A stretch of DNA of 64,000 nt, from assembly GCF_020514115.1 (NCBI RefSeq), contig NZ_VTKZ01000001.1, positions 248,001 through 312,000 of the forward strand, read 5' to 3'. The position numbers were made by a program, and so were the translations under genes. Source of the DNA: Synechococcus sp. MU1642. GTDB lineage: Bacteria > Cyanobacteriota > Cyanobacteriia > PCC-6307 > Cyanobiaceae. Under the pieces are notes generated by a model. That model saw only the letters and a program-made list of their open reading frames with translations, made no database searches and was not told where the DNA came from. The first letter of the stretch is position 1. Every line of letters begins with the position of its first letter. Below are positions 34,455 to 42,986 of the stretch, in pieces.

Positions 34455-34561
34455 GGCATGTATTGGCCATCCTTTCGTCATCATCGCTAGTTACATCTAA
34501 TCGATGACTTCCTTGAATATATGATTAAATTTAAAATATCATGAATTAAATTCTAATTCTT

Positions 34562-34765
34562 ATGAATTCTAGTTCAACCTCTAGGGTCTCGCACTATTTA
34601 GGGAGTCCAAATGGTTGGCGTAAAAAGCGTCTGAAGATTGCGTTGGCATTGCGGAACCAGGGGTGGTCCCACCGACTAATTGCTGAATATTTGGAGGTGT
34701 CACCTAAATCCCTGATGCGGGATATAAAATGTTTCGCAATTGATCCGCTAGGATTAAATATCTGA
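34562..34765 (+). CDS. Small HTH-like protein
   Basis: The 67-residue protein has a likely helix-turn-helix, IALALRNQGWSHRLIAEYLE followed by VSPKSLMRDI, and a basic start. It could bind DNA near the ferredoxin and ferritin genes. It is divergent from ferredoxin. Function unproven. Confidence 0.55.
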   Translation: MNSSSTSRVSHYLGSPNGWRKKRLKIALALRNQGWSHRLIAEYLEVSPKSLMRDIKCFAIDPLGLNI

Positions 34766-34814
34766 GTTCGCAAAGTTTATACGTATTGATAAACTTATGA
34801 CCATTTTTTTAGCT

Positions 34815-35399
34815 CTACCCTTGTAGGGACGCGGGTTTATTTTTGCCTTGTTCCAATTCGTTGTCGATGATCAACAAGGCTGTTGCTTGATTGTCTGCAA
34901 ACTTCACCCGTCCCAGCAGGTGAGCAAATTCGTGCTCTGACTGAGTTTGCATTTCTACCATTGGGTCGAGAAATACTGTTGTACGTGTATCACTCACTCG
35001 TTCTGCCATTGAATAGAGCTGCTGCAACGAGGTTGTGACATCAACTTCCATCTGGAATGCCGTACCCATTACATCTGCAGGAGATGTCCAGTTTTGGAAT
35101 GGAGCATCGACTGCTTTTAGAGCAACACTTTGTCCCCTCGCAATGATGTATTCCGCGAACTTTGCAGCATGCTTTTGCTCGCTACTGGATTCATCTCGGA
35201 AGAAACTTGAAAATCCTCTTAACTCACGTTCTGCAAACCAGATTGCTGCGGCGAAATAGGAGGCATGGGCTTGCCTCTCCATGTTGAGATGGTCTTGGAT
35301 GGCGTTCAGTAGTTCAGAGTCGATCCCTTCTGCAATTGCCCGACCTGATGGACCGCAAGCGATAGACGATGCGGGAGTTGAGTTGGTTGTGCTCAGCAT
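34815..35399 (-). CDS. Ferritin
   Basis: This cytosolic iron-storage protein has the four-helix ferroxidase fold. Iron-ligand signatures are NMERQAHASYFAAAIWFAE (helix A, Glu), SSEQKHAAKFAEY (ExxH) and later Glu residues in VEMQTQSEHEFAHL. It resembles the ferritin of marine Synechococcus in length (194 aa) and in segments such as SDTRTTVFLDP and LLGRVKFA. A Fur-type box lies about 80 bp upstream. Confidence 0.93.
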   Translation of the reverse strand: MLSTTNSTPASSIACGPSGRAIAEGIDSELLNAIQDHLNMERQAHASYFAAAIWFAERELRGFSSFFRDESSSEQKHAAKFAEYIIARGQSVALKAVDAPFQNWTSPADVMGTAFQMEVDVTTSLQQLYSMAERVSDTRTTVFLDPMVEMQTQSEHEFAHLLGRVKFADNQATALLIIDNELEQGKNKPASLQG

Positions 35400-35478
35400 T
35401 TTTTACCTGACGTTGTCCAAATGATACGCATAGACACATCGGTGCGCTTGATTGGTGTGTTGTTTGCACCAAGTTAAA

Positions 35479-35493
35479 TGAGAGTCATTATCA
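35479..35493. promoter_or_regulatory. Fur-type box upstream of ferritin
   Basis: TGAGAGTCATTATCA fits the 7-1-7 Fur consensus (TGATAAT-N-ATTATCA) at 12 of 14 half-site positions. It lies 80-94 bp upstream of the ferritin start and downstream of the iron-binding protein gene. Confidence 0.65.
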
Positions 35494-35541
35494 AAAACTT
35501 TCATTCCGTATTTTGTTCAACTCATTGTTAATCCCTGTAGA

Positions 35542-36546
35542 TCAACGCCAGCCAGCATTTGCCATCACTTGGATTGCGGTTTTCTGCGTTGCACCTAGAG
35601 CACTAATAGAAATATTGTCTGGCGTAAATTTCCCAAATGCTTTCAATTCCTTTGATTTTCCAAGGTTTTTTAGCGGATATTCAAAGGTTGGGTCTGCAAT
35701 TAGACGACTACCTTTTGGTGACGAAATGAACTCAATGAATTTGATCGCCTCCTCTTTGTTTTTGGCTGACTTGGCAACTCCTGCGGCACTGATATTCACA
35801 TGAGCCGGATTAGGCATGATCAATTTGATGTTTGATGTCACATTCTGATCGTCTATCCCACTCGAACCTGCCTGCATTCGTGCAAGATAATAATGATTGA
35901 CTAGCCCGACTCCACACCTACCTTGTCCAACTGCACGAATTAGTGATACATCACCACCGAAGTAAGGCTGACTTACATTTTTGACCATATCTTTTACCCA
36001 AGCTGAGGCAGCAGTTTCACCCTTCAATAAGATTTGATCGGCTACAAGTGATTGGTTGTAGACGTTTTTCCTTTTGCGCAAACAGAGTTTTCCTTTGAGA
36101 GCTGGATTTGCAAGATCGGAATAGGTTTTAATCGTATTTAGATCAACGACATTAGGGTTTACAATGATTGCCCTAACTCGCCGCGTAAAGCCAAACCACC
36201 GATTTAATGGATCCCTATAACGTGAGGGTACATTCGACTGAAGTTCTTTCGAGGGTACGGGTTGGAGAAGACCAGCCTCTGCAGCGTTGTTGATTCTTGC
36301 TGCATCAACCAATAAGATCACGTCCGCATTTGAATTCTTTCCCTCTCGTTTAAGACGTTCAACAAGTGATATCCCAGTGGCCTCGATCAGTCTTACTTTG
36401 ATTCCAGTCTCTTTACTGAATTGTTTGTAGGCTGCCCGATCAGTGTTGTAATGCCGTCCTGAGTAAACCCTTACTTCCTTTGCCTCTACTGAAGGTATGG
36501 CAGCGAATGGTGCCACCAAACTCAGTGCTACAAGGAACCTAAGCAT
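35542..36546 (-). CDS. futA: Iron(III) ABC transporter substrate-binding protein
   Basis: This periplasmic Fe(III)-binding protein of the FutA/IdiA/SfuA type delivers iron to an ABC permease. A signal peptide ends near VEA. Tyrosine iron ligands are expected in SGRHYNTD and in the conserved LVNHYYLARM. Length of 334 aa is normal. The permease and ATPase genes are not in this window. Confidence 0.93.
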   Translation of the reverse strand: MLRFLVALSLVAPFAAIPSVEAKEVRVYSGRHYNTDRAAYKQFSKETGIKVRLIEATGISLVERLKREGKNSNADVILLVDAARINNAAEAGLLQPVPSKELQSNVPSRYRDPLNRWFGFTRRVRAIIVNPNVVDLNTIKTYSDLANPALKGKLCLRKRKNVYNQSLVADQILLKGETAASAWVKDMVKNVSQPYFGGDVSLIRAVGQGRCGVGLVNHYYLARMQAGSSGIDDQNVTSNIKLIMPNPAHVNISAAGVAKSAKNKEEAIKFIEFISSPKGSRLIADPTFEYPLKNLGKSKELKAFGKFTPDNISISALGATQKTAIQVMANAGWR

Positions 36547-36660
36547 GTCTCTAAACTAAGTCTTATTTATACTAATCCAGTGATTCCACCCGTCAGCTGT
36601 TTTTGATGGTTCGTTTTGTAGCATTTGTTAAGGGCTTTCATCCTTGAGACTCTTTGAACG

Positions 36661-37329
36661 ATGGATTTTCTGACGCATTCTCTTTTGCCTCTCCCTGCAG
36701 TTCGTGACTTTCAGCAGCGCCTTAGTGCTCCCAACCTTCCCTGGAGAGATGGTCGATTGACCGCAGGTGACCACGCTGCACTGGTGAAGAATAATCATCA
36801 ACTTGATCCAAATGCTGAGCTCACTCTTGCGATTAGCAACAGCATTACTTCAGCAGTTACTAGCGATCCCCTGATCAAAAGTTTTTCACTTGTTCGCAAG
36901 GTCCACAGCTTGTTGGTTTCTAGATCCAGTGCTGGAGATTCTTATGGATGGCACGTTGATAACCCTTTCTCTCGTCATGGTCGTCGGGATTTATCTTTTA
37001 CCTGCTTTTTGAGTGATGAAGACACCTATCAGGGTGGATCTTTAATGATCCAGAGCGGTGGGGAGGAAACAAAGCAATTTCGATTGCCTCCTGGTCAAAT
37101 CGTCATTTATCCGTCCTCTACGCTCCATTGTGTTGAACCGGTTTTGAGCGGTGTCCGTTATGTTTGTGTTGGCTGGATTGAGAGCTATGTCAAGGCTCCT
37201 GATGACCGCTCGATCTTGTTCAACATAGATGCCGGAGCACGTGGTTTGTTGGCCCGCCATGGCCGATCCAATGAACTTGATTTGATTTTCCAGAGTTATT
37301 CGAATGCTGTTCGCCGTCTTTCGAACTGA
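36661..37329 (+). CDS. piuC: PKHD-type Fe(II)/2-oxoglutarate dioxygenase (PiuC family)
   Basis: The iron ligands are His 98 and Asp 100 in GWHVD and His 156 in STLHCVEPV; Arg 166 would bind 2-oxoglutarate. The length of 222 aa and the sequence YQGGSLMIQ fit the PiuC/YbiX family, often linked to TonB-type or iron-uptake genes. The substrate is not known. It is divergent from futA with 114 bp between starts. Confidence 0.9.
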   Translation: MDFLTHSLLPLPAVRDFQQRLSAPNLPWRDGRLTAGDHAALVKNNHQLDPNAELTLAISNSITSAVTSDPLIKSFSLVRKVHSLLVSRSSAGDSYGWHVDNPFSRHGRRDLSFTCFLSDEDTYQGGSLMIQSGGEETKQFRLPPGQIVIYPSSTLHCVEPVLSGVRYVCVGWIESYVKAPDDRSILFNIDAGARGLLARHGRSNELDLIFQSYSNAVRRLSN

Positions 37330-37409
37330 TTTGTATATTTTGATATAGCCGTTATTTGTATTTCCTGGCTACATCTTTCCTACAATCGGATTAGTTCAGC
37401 TTTATTTCA

Positions 37410-37634
37410 ATGCCAAAGCCCTCTGCTATCTCAGTTTTCGTCGCTGCGACCTCGCTTCTTGTTGCATCTGCACCAGCCTTGCATGCTCAGGATGCCGGAG
37501 GTCTTAAGGAATGGACTACAGATCAAGCTGTTGATGAGGAAAGTGTTTTGGACGCTGATGCTGCTGCTCTAAAGAAAAAGGCAGAGCAAGAAGATATCTG
37601 CGTTCCTATTGGTGAGGGCGAGAACTGTTGGTGA
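37410..37634 (+). CDS. Small secreted protein with two cysteines
   Basis: A signal peptide (FVAATSLLVASAPALHA) precedes an acidic mature part of about 48 residues ending in DICVPIGEGENCW, where two Cys could form a disulfide. It follows piuC by 80 bp and has its own strong terminator. Function unknown. Confidence 0.68.
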   Translation: MPKPSAISVFVAATSLLVASAPALHAQDAGGLKEWTTDQAVDEESVLDADAAALKKKAEQEDICVPIGEGENCW

Positions 37635-37654
37635 CTTCAATCCTTTTTTAGATT

Positions 37655-37677
37655 AAGGGGGCATTTGCCCCCTTTCT
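37655..37677 (+). terminator. Rho-independent terminator
   Basis: AAGGGGGC, loop ATTT, GCCCCCTT, then a T-rich run. Confidence 0.93.
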
Positions 37678-37683
37678 TTTGCC

Positions 37684-37710
37684 AAAAAAAAGGCGCCCTG
37701 AAAGGCGCCT
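37684..37710 (-). terminator. Rho-independent terminator of the porin gene (minus strand)
   Basis: On the minus strand AGGCGCC pairs with GGCGCCT, followed by seven T. It lies just after the porin stop codon. Confidence 0.93.
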
Positions 37711-37730
37711 GTTCTTTGTTCACTGAAGGA

Positions 37731-39260
37731 TCAGAACTTGAAGGTGGTTTTGATCAAGCCGCCAAGGCGATTTGAACCATCAACAGCTGCTGCACCATCA
37801 GCATCTTCAATCCAAAAGATTGCAGGAGTTACAGTGATGTTGTCAGAGACCTGGTAGTCATAGTAGGCCTCGATGGCGAAGTTTTCGTCATCGGGGTCAC
37901 TGTCACCTTTCATTTCTGTTGCATAGCTGGAGTAGCTGCCGAAAGCTACACCCAGTTTGTTTCCATCAATGAAGGCATTCTTCCAATTGAGGCCAACCAT
38001 CCAGCCGAAGCTTTCTTCGACTTGGCCATCGGCCTCAGCATCATTGAAACCGAAATCGATGCCTGCACTGACAGTAGGCATCAGGCCCGAATCTTCAGGA
38101 GACCAGTAGCCGCGAATGGCGAATGCATTCAGTGCCGCATCATCCTTGTTAACAGCGGGAGTTGAGTAGCCCTCTGCAGGATCTGAACCTTGCTCACCTT
38201 GTTTGTGAGCGTATAGACCTGAGATGTACCACTTCCTGTTTCCGTAGCCTATTTGGCTCAGGAACAGGCCGTCGGTATCTTCACCAAACAGCCCTTTCTT
38301 GGAAGATGAGCTAGCACCCTCGTTTCCATCAGCTACGTAGCTGATGGCAGCATTCCAAGCTGCTTCTCCAGGAGCGACATTTTGACGCCATTGGATACCA
38401 GCACCTTGACCAGTACTTGCGCCCATTGCGATGCCATAACCACCCAGCTTGAAGGCCTTGAGGATTGGCTTATAGCGAGTAGGTGTTTCCACCATGTAGT
38501 AGTTCTCGACCAAGGCACCTACCGTGACCTTGAACTCGTCACCAACAGGGAAGGTATACCAAAGTTTATCAATTTTGAGTGCATTTGTGCCTGACTTTGC
38601 GTCTGACAAGTAAGAGTTGTCCTGCGTCCACACATTGGACATGTTGCCCGTACGAATACGGGTGTACAGCAGATCCTTACCGCTAAACGTTGTGTTCAGA
38701 TTCAGGGTGTAGCGATATGAGAACGAAGTGGCGTCGTCTTCGCACTCACCCGCCTTCGCTGCATTGCAGTCATCCCGATCTTCATAGGAGACAGCACCAA
38801 TGAAGAAATCGGCTTGACCCTTGAGCTTGGTGGTAGTGGAGAACTGGGTTGCTTCCAGCTCGCCGACACGGGCCTCGAGGCCGTCAACGCGACCCTTGAT
38901 GATGGCCAGCTCGGTTTCGAACTCAGCCATGAGGCGACGCAGCTCGTCGGTCACTTCGGTGACGCGGTCGAGACAGGCGTTCAGCAGGGCAGCCGCTTCG
39001 TAGCGGGTCATGGCCCGGTTGCCACGGAAGGTGCCGTTGGGGTAGCCGGCGACGCAGCCGTAGGTCTCAACCAAACCAGCCAAAGCCTGATAGGCCCAGT
39101 CGGTGGGATAAACGTCGGAGAATTGGGTGACGCTGGTGACCTGATCAGCGGAAGCCGCGTAATCAGACACACCGTTGATGTTCAGCTCGGCGGCATTGGC
39201 GCCAGTGGCCAGAAGGCCAAGGGCGGCGGGAGCCACCAGCAGTTGCTGGAAAAGCTTCAT
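37731..39260 (-). CDS. Outer-membrane porin with S-layer homology domain (Som/OprB type)
   Basis: Order of parts in 509 aa: signal peptide ending at NAA (residues 1-23), an SLH domain (about 48-110, VYPTDWAYQALAGLVETYGC), a coiled coil (about 98-145, with LEARVGELE) and an OprB-like beta-barrel to the C-terminal Phe (GGLIKTTFKF). SLH domains anchor cyanobacterial porins to peptidoglycan. The barrel lets small solutes pass. A decayed relative lies at 23.5 kb. Its place next to iron genes may be coincidental. Confidence 0.93.
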   Translation of the reverse strand: MKLFQQLLVAPAALGLLATGANAAELNINGVSDYAASADQVTSVTQFSDVYPTDWAYQALAGLVETYGCVAGYPNGTFRGNRAMTRYEAAALLNACLDRVTEVTDELRRLMAEFETELAIIKGRVDGLEARVGELEATQFSTTTKLKGQADFFIGAVSYEDRDDCNAAKAGECEDDATSFSYRYTLNLNTTFSGKDLLYTRIRTGNMSNVWTQDNSYLSDAKSGTNALKIDKLWYTFPVGDEFKVTVGALVENYYMVETPTRYKPILKAFKLGGYGIAMGASTGQGAGIQWRQNVAPGEAAWNAAISYVADGNEGASSSSKKGLFGEDTDGLFLSQIGYGNRKWYISGLYAHKQGEQGSDPAEGYSTPAVNKDDAALNAFAIRGYWSPEDSGLMPTVSAGIDFGFNDAEADGQVEESFGWMVGLNWKNAFIDGNKLGVAFGSYSSYATEMKGDSDPDDENFAIEAYYDYQVSDNITVTPAIFWIEDADGAAAVDGSNRLGGLIKTTFKF

Positions 39261-39535
39261 TTGAATTCCTCACACAGGAAAGCCCAAAACGGGCATTCCT
39301 ATTTTGCTCTTCCGCTGTGTTGCTTGCTACTCCTTTACTTCATACTGGTGTAGCTTTCTATACACCTCGAAGTTCTTTTGATTCGCGATTTACCTAATAC
39401 CTATGATGCCGGTAAACGCTCTTTGCAGGCTGTAGACCCTCTTGATTGGGATCAGATGAGTTGCAAGCTTGTGCTTTTTGCTACTCCTGAAAGGTGGTTG
39501 TATTTCCTAGTGAAGCAGTATTGTTACTGTCTTGA

Positions 39536-39652
39536 TTGGGTAGGATTTTGGCCGAATCTTCCGAAAAGCGTCTTTCAGTAAATAAGAAAAAGGGTTGTAA
39601 GAAATCAAAGTGCTCTAAGTGGAAGGGTGGGACATGCCGATGCGGACGTTAA
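39536..39652 (+). CDS. Possible Cys/Lys-rich 38-residue peptide
   Basis: A TTG-started frame ends in CKKSKCSKWKGGTCRCGR, with five Cys including CxC and a basic composition. This looks like a small metal-binding or nucleic-acid-binding peptide. A TTG at 39548 is an alternative start. No clear ribosome site is seen, and the end meets the convergent Crp-like gene. Function unproven. Confidence 0.4.
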   Translation: MGRILAESSEKRLSVNKKKGCKKSKCSKWKGGTCRCGR

Positions 39653-40228
39653 TTAGTCAACAGGCATGATCACTTGTTCCTTTAATTCATCAATATAAAT
39701 TTTTTGCTTCTTTCGAAGGTTACTGATTGTTCTTGATACTGTTGATCTAGTTGATCCAATGATTTCAGCAATGCGTGCATGAGGCAGTGTGTGCTCCAGC
39801 AATAATCCTTCCGATGTTCTCTTGCCTAGTTTGGTCATCAATAACTCAAAAAATTTCATAAGTCGGCTTTCCATATTTGCTTCATGCCTCACGATATGTA
39901 GTTGTATCAACCAGTCCAAGATGTCGTCGCTTTTATTGGAGTCTTTTGTTTTTGTCCATTCAACAAAATAAGTTGTATCTGTTATTGATTCTATTGTGAT
40001 CTCTAGATCTGTTGGATAGTGAAACTTGAAAATATCTGCTCTGCATGCAAAAGCCAATGTTATGTCTTCTGCATTCTTGGATTGGTTGGCTGCGATTCTT
40101 ATAACTCCCATCTTTACTGTTATTTCTATTTCTTCTCCGCTGTGAGGTTTTTCTAGGCGAACTGTTTCGGACGAATTCAGGGATATCGGCCTCCCTATTC
40201 CACCTGAGTGGTTGTGCAGAGTATTCAT
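39653..40228 (-). CDS. Crp/Fnr-family transcription regulator (second copy)
   Basis: The 191-residue protein has an N-terminal beta roll, a long dimer helix (about 105-135) and a winged helix whose recognition part is ARIAEIIGSTRSTVSRTISNL. It shares layout with the regulator at 30 kb but is diverged. No cAMP-binding signature is evident. It ends the iron-themed region, divergent from the gene at 40335. Targets unknown; the palindromes upstream of isiA and ferredoxin are candidates. Confidence 0.85.
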   Translation of the reverse strand: MNTLHNHSGGIGRPISLNSSETVRLEKPHSGEEIEITVKMGVIRIAANQSKNAEDITLAFACRADIFKFHYPTDLEITIESITDTTYFVEWTKTKDSNKSDDILDWLIQLHIVRHEANMESRLMKFFELLMTKLGKRTSEGLLLEHTLPHARIAEIIGSTRSTVSRTISNLRKKQKIYIDELKEQVIMPVD

Positions 40229-40334
40229 TGACGTATTGACTTGTATTTTTTATCACATCGACTGGTGTCTAATTTTTTTGTTGAAATTTTTTCGCTATGT
40301 ATGAAAAGATATTCCATTGTTTCGTGCGTATTTA

Positions 40335-40481
40335 ATGTCTTTTATAGCACGATGCGGCTTTTTGGTTTTGTCTCTGCTTGTGATATTTGCTTTCTTTGAG
40401 GTCAGGTACGACACAATTCGTCGGCGCGATAAAGGCGCTGTGTCTGTTAATGCCCGACCCACAGCATATTTTCGGCGTTAA
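40335..40481 (+). CDS. Small single-span membrane protein
   Basis: The 48-residue frame has one membrane span (CGFLVLSLLVIFAFFEV) and a basic tail (YDTIRRRDKG). It overlaps the 3' end of the convergent gene at 40447 by 35 bp. Function unknown. Confidence 0.45.
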   Translation: MSFIARCGFLVLSLLVIFAFFEVRYDTIRRRDKGAVSVNARPTAYFRR

Positions 40482-40626
40482 CGTTCTGGAGTGATTCCAT
40501 GTGCTCTTCCGTCAGGGCTTGTGCGGCCTTGTCGTGACCAGTAGTTGAAAGGTGTGACGCTCGTTGGTAGCACCATGTATTGATTTCTTGAAGCGTTTTG
40601 TTTCTTCTTTGATTAATTTTATCCAT
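40447..40626 (-). CDS. Small helical hypothetical protein
   Basis: The 59-residue protein opens MDKINQRRNKTLQEINTW and continues with TGHDKAAQALTEEHMESL. The composition is clearly protein-like, although the gene is very short. Function unknown. Confidence 0.6.
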   Translation of the reverse strand: MDKINQRRNKTLQEINTWCYQRASHLSTTGHDKAAQALTEEHMESLQNVNAENMLWVGH

Positions 40627-40806
40627 GGGCTTTTGGATACTGTTCTCTTAATTTTTTCATTACACGGTTGATTCCTGGCTGATTTGATTGCTTTTGTCTG
40701 TGTCATATTGTTTGTTGCGCTGTGATTATTGACCTTTCTCTTTTAGGTCCTATTGCTCATTCTTGCTGATTGAGTCATCTCTTCGCCGCTAAATATCTTC
40801 CTGCGA

Positions 40807-40821
40807 TGAAAGCCGTTATCA
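40807..40821. promoter_or_regulatory. Possible Zur site upstream of the metallothionein
   Basis: TGAAAGC-C-GTTATCA partly fits the 7-1-7 Zur pattern, 79 bp upstream of the metallothionein start. Only the outer half-site bases match well. Confidence 0.3.
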
Positions 40822-40899
40822 ATATTCCTGCGAGAATTGTATGTTCTTTCTGGAATTTTCTGTTTTTCGTCCTATACAATAGTGAGTTGATTGCTTGCA

Positions 40900-41070
40900 A
40901 TGGTTCCCGCTACTCCCTGTGCCTGTGTGCCTTGCACCTGCGAGGTTCAGATGTCTCAGGCTGTTGTTCGCGACGGTCAGACTTTCTGTTCAGAGGCTTG
41001 TGCCACTGGTCACCCCAATCATCTACCTTGCCATTGCAGTGGCTCATGCGGCTGCACTTGCGCGGAGTGA
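40900..41070 (+). CDS. bmtA: Bacterial metallothionein (SmtA/BmtA type)
   Basis: This cytosolic zinc buffer has 56 residues with eleven Cys: CACVPCTC at 7-14, CSEAC at 30-34, CHC at 44-46 and CGCTC at 50-54, plus His 38, 41 and 45. The TFCSEACATGHPNH segment matches the zinc-finger-like core of SmtA. It is too short for most gene callers. A weak Zur-like site lies upstream. Confidence 0.95.
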   Translation: MVPATPCACVPCTCEVQMSQAVVRDGQTFCSEACATGHPNHLPCHCSGSCGCTCAE

Positions 41071-41085
41071 GGTCGTTGGGTGATC

Positions 41086-41370
41086 TCAACCCCCTTTCGC
41101 TCGGGCTTGCCTGAGCAGCATCGTCAGCCCAGACACAGTCACAACAATTGTCAGACCTCCCAGCAGGATTGGGTACACGGGCTGAAGGTTGAGCCAGCCG
41201 AACTGTCCTGTGTGCAGCTTGAGCAGCCAGAAGGCGTCAATGTTCTGCTCCAGCAGCAGGCTGTAGAGGGAGCCGGTTCCAGCGGTTATCAGCAGCGGTG
41301 CTGCGGCGATCGGCACCAGCCAGCGATGGATGCGCCGCGCCTGTCGGCTGGTTGTTCTGGAGGCTTTCAT
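41086..41370 (-). CDS. Small PepSY-associated-type membrane protein
   Basis: The 94-residue protein has two membrane spans (WLVPIAAAPLLITAGTGSLY and PVYPILLGGLTIVVTVSGL) joined by KLHTGQFGWLNLQPVYP. The RRIHRWL start and the LHTG loop resemble PepSY-associated membrane proteins near iron or copper genes. It is translationally coupled to the DUF3721 gene (4-bp overlap). Function inferred only. Confidence 0.65.
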   Translation of the reverse strand: MKASRTTSRQARRIHRWLVPIAAAPLLITAGTGSLYSLLLEQNIDAFWLLKLHTGQFGWLNLQPVYPILLGGLTIVVTVSGLTMLLRQARAKGG

Positions 41371-41588
41371 TGCTTGCGCAGCTGTTGGTGGAGTTCCCGT
41401 TCATCAGTGCAAGGCATCCAGCGACCGTTGTTCTTATGAATCCTGCGGCAACCGATTTCAGCCGCCCGCTGCTGGGCTTCGATTTTCGTCGTGTACATCC
41501 CCTTGCCGTGGGCCATCCCTGGCTTTTGGTTTACCAACAGGGCCAAAATCCCGAAGCTGAGAGCCGATAAATGGTGGATGGCGCGCAT
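41367..41588 (-). CDS. Exported DUF3721-family protein
   Basis: A signal peptide (LSFGILALLVNQKPGMA) precedes the short DUF3721 domain: HGKGMYTTKIEAQQRAAEIGC, then HKNNGRWMPC. Two Cys and the His residues are conserved in this family; the role is unknown but periplasmic metal contact is possible. It overlaps the next gene by 4 bp. Confidence 0.78.
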   Translation of the reverse strand: MRAIHHLSALSFGILALLVNQKPGMAHGKGMYTTKIEAQQRAAEIGCRRIHKNNGRWMPCTDERELHQQLRKQ

Positions 41589-41592
41589 CGGT

Positions 41593-41850
41593 TCAGAAGC
41601 CTTCGCAGTGTTCGACGGCTTTGAGGTAATTCAGTTTGCCGGGAGCAGTGTCCCCCTTGGGATTGATGCTGGCCCGCATGGCGATTTGCGCATAGATGCA
41701 GCGGTTGTAGCGATGGGTTTTGACGGTTTGTGGAATCAGCAGAATCGCGATGCTGAGCAGGCTGAGGCTGCTGACAGTCGCCAGTACTGGGTAGGCGTGG
41801 GCTCGCACCATCTGGCGAGCTGTGAGCTTTCGTTGGCTGTGGTCAACCAA
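41593..41850 (-). CDS. Small membrane protein
   Basis: The 85-residue frame has one membrane span (VLATVSSLSLLSIAILLIP), a Cys before and after, and no family. The start is TTG; an internal ATG (MVRAHAYP) is an alternative. It lies 4 bp upstream of the DUF3721 gene. Function unknown. Confidence 0.55.
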   Translation of the reverse strand: MVDHSQRKLTARQMVRAHAYPVLATVSSLSLLSIAILLIPQTVKTHRYNRCIYAQIAMRASINPKGDTAPGKLNYLKAVEHCEGF

Positions 41851-42560
41851 GCGTCGCTTGTGTTTTGTTCCAGCGTATGGACAGCCTTACGCGTTGATTG
41901 AGCTCGAGCACCGTGGTTATCAGCCAAAGCCCCGGCCGCAGCATGGGAGGGTTCTCCCGCAATTCGAAACTCGATGTGATCCGTGGCGGGATCGTAGAGG
42001 GTGTAGTGCTTCCCCCCACCAATGCCGATCACGCTTCGTTTGGGTACAGCCTGTTCGCTCTGCTGTTCACCGGCATGGTCTTTGACGTGGGATTGGATCG
42101 ATCCTCCGGAAAGCTCCAGTCGGAACTGACGACGACATCGCGCCGTAAACAGTCGGTTCACATCCAGCCGCGTTAGCCGATCCAGCAGCACCAGGGCTGA
42201 AGTGTCTTCTGTCAGCCGGTCGCCGACGTCAGCGGAGCTGCCATGAATCAATGCGCAGTCGAGTTCGATGAAGCCGAACTGCAGCGATGCCAGCCAGTTG
42301 AGATGGTCGGCGTCTACCGCAGCCAGAAGTTCTCCGACCGCCGCCTCGCCTTGCTCTGCTCTGAGGCCTTCAGCCTTGCGTTCTCCGCGGTAACCACACT
42401 CCGCCAAAAGCTGCTCTTCCCACCAGCCATAAATGCACTCGGGCTGAAGATCACCGCGTTTCGGCTGCCTCAAACGCTCGAGCAGTGCATTGCACTTGCG
42501 TTCTGATCCGACTACATCACCGAGAACAAAGAGGCTGGCAACACCCCGCTGTTGCTTCAA
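41736..42560 (-). pseudogene. Metallophosphatase-like gene lacking its N-terminus
   Basis: Residues from FVLGDVVGSERKCNALLERL through ALIHGSS and KRSVIGIGGGKHYTLYDP match the calcineurin-like phosphoesterase fold. The essential N-terminal DxH metal motif and its strand are missing: the frame is closed by TGA just before SNYEEIQKEL. Past residue 205 the frame becomes non-family sequence overlapping the next gene. Hence a truncated, probably inactive copy, although a Zur-like palindrome still precedes it. Confidence 0.65.
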
Positions 42561-42584
42561 CTCCTTCTGAATCTCCTCGTAATT

Positions 42585-42599
42585 CGAGAATCATTCTCA
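42585..42599. promoter_or_regulatory. Zur/Fur-type palindrome
   Basis: CGAGAATCATTCTCA is an almost perfect 7-1-7 inverted repeat. Its right side (AATCATTCTCA) is identical to the site between znuC and znuA. It sits directly in front of the truncated metallophosphatase-like gene. Confidence 0.7.
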
Positions 42600-42716
42600 T
42601 TATGGGCTGTCGTCGCTGCCCTGTCTCGTCCTCTTCGTGCCTTTGGACGCTTGGTATCGCTTGCTATGACACCACCTGCTTCTCTCGCTAGTGTCGTCGG
42701 AACTCGGTTTTGATTT

Positions 42717-42986
42717 ATGCAGGCCTTGGAGTTCCTCGCCCTGGTGCTGGTGAACTTGGCTCTGGCGGTTTACCTGGTTGAAAAGGGATACAAGTACTGG
42801 AAAGAGAATCGCCGGCTGAAGCGACTCGTCAATCAGCATCCCGAAATGCAGGGCGTTCATCCAGATGAGGATGGGCTGTTTGTGTTTGAGAGCGATGATT
42901 CGCTCAAGGTGCTCGTGCTGGAGAACGATCAGCCCGGTGCCGATGAACCCTTTCACGTCAGAGAAGAGGATCTCGAAGAGGAGTGA
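42717..42986 (+). CDS. Small acidic membrane-anchored protein
   Basis: An N-terminal membrane span (FLALVLVNLALAVYLV) precedes a charged region and an acidic tail (VREEDLEEE) in 89 residues. It overlaps the next gene by 4 bp. Function unknown. Confidence 0.65.
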   Translation: MQALEFLALVLVNLALAVYLVEKGYKYWKENRRLKRLVNQHPEMQGVHPDEDGLFVFESDDSLKVLVLENDQPGADEPFHVREEDLEEE

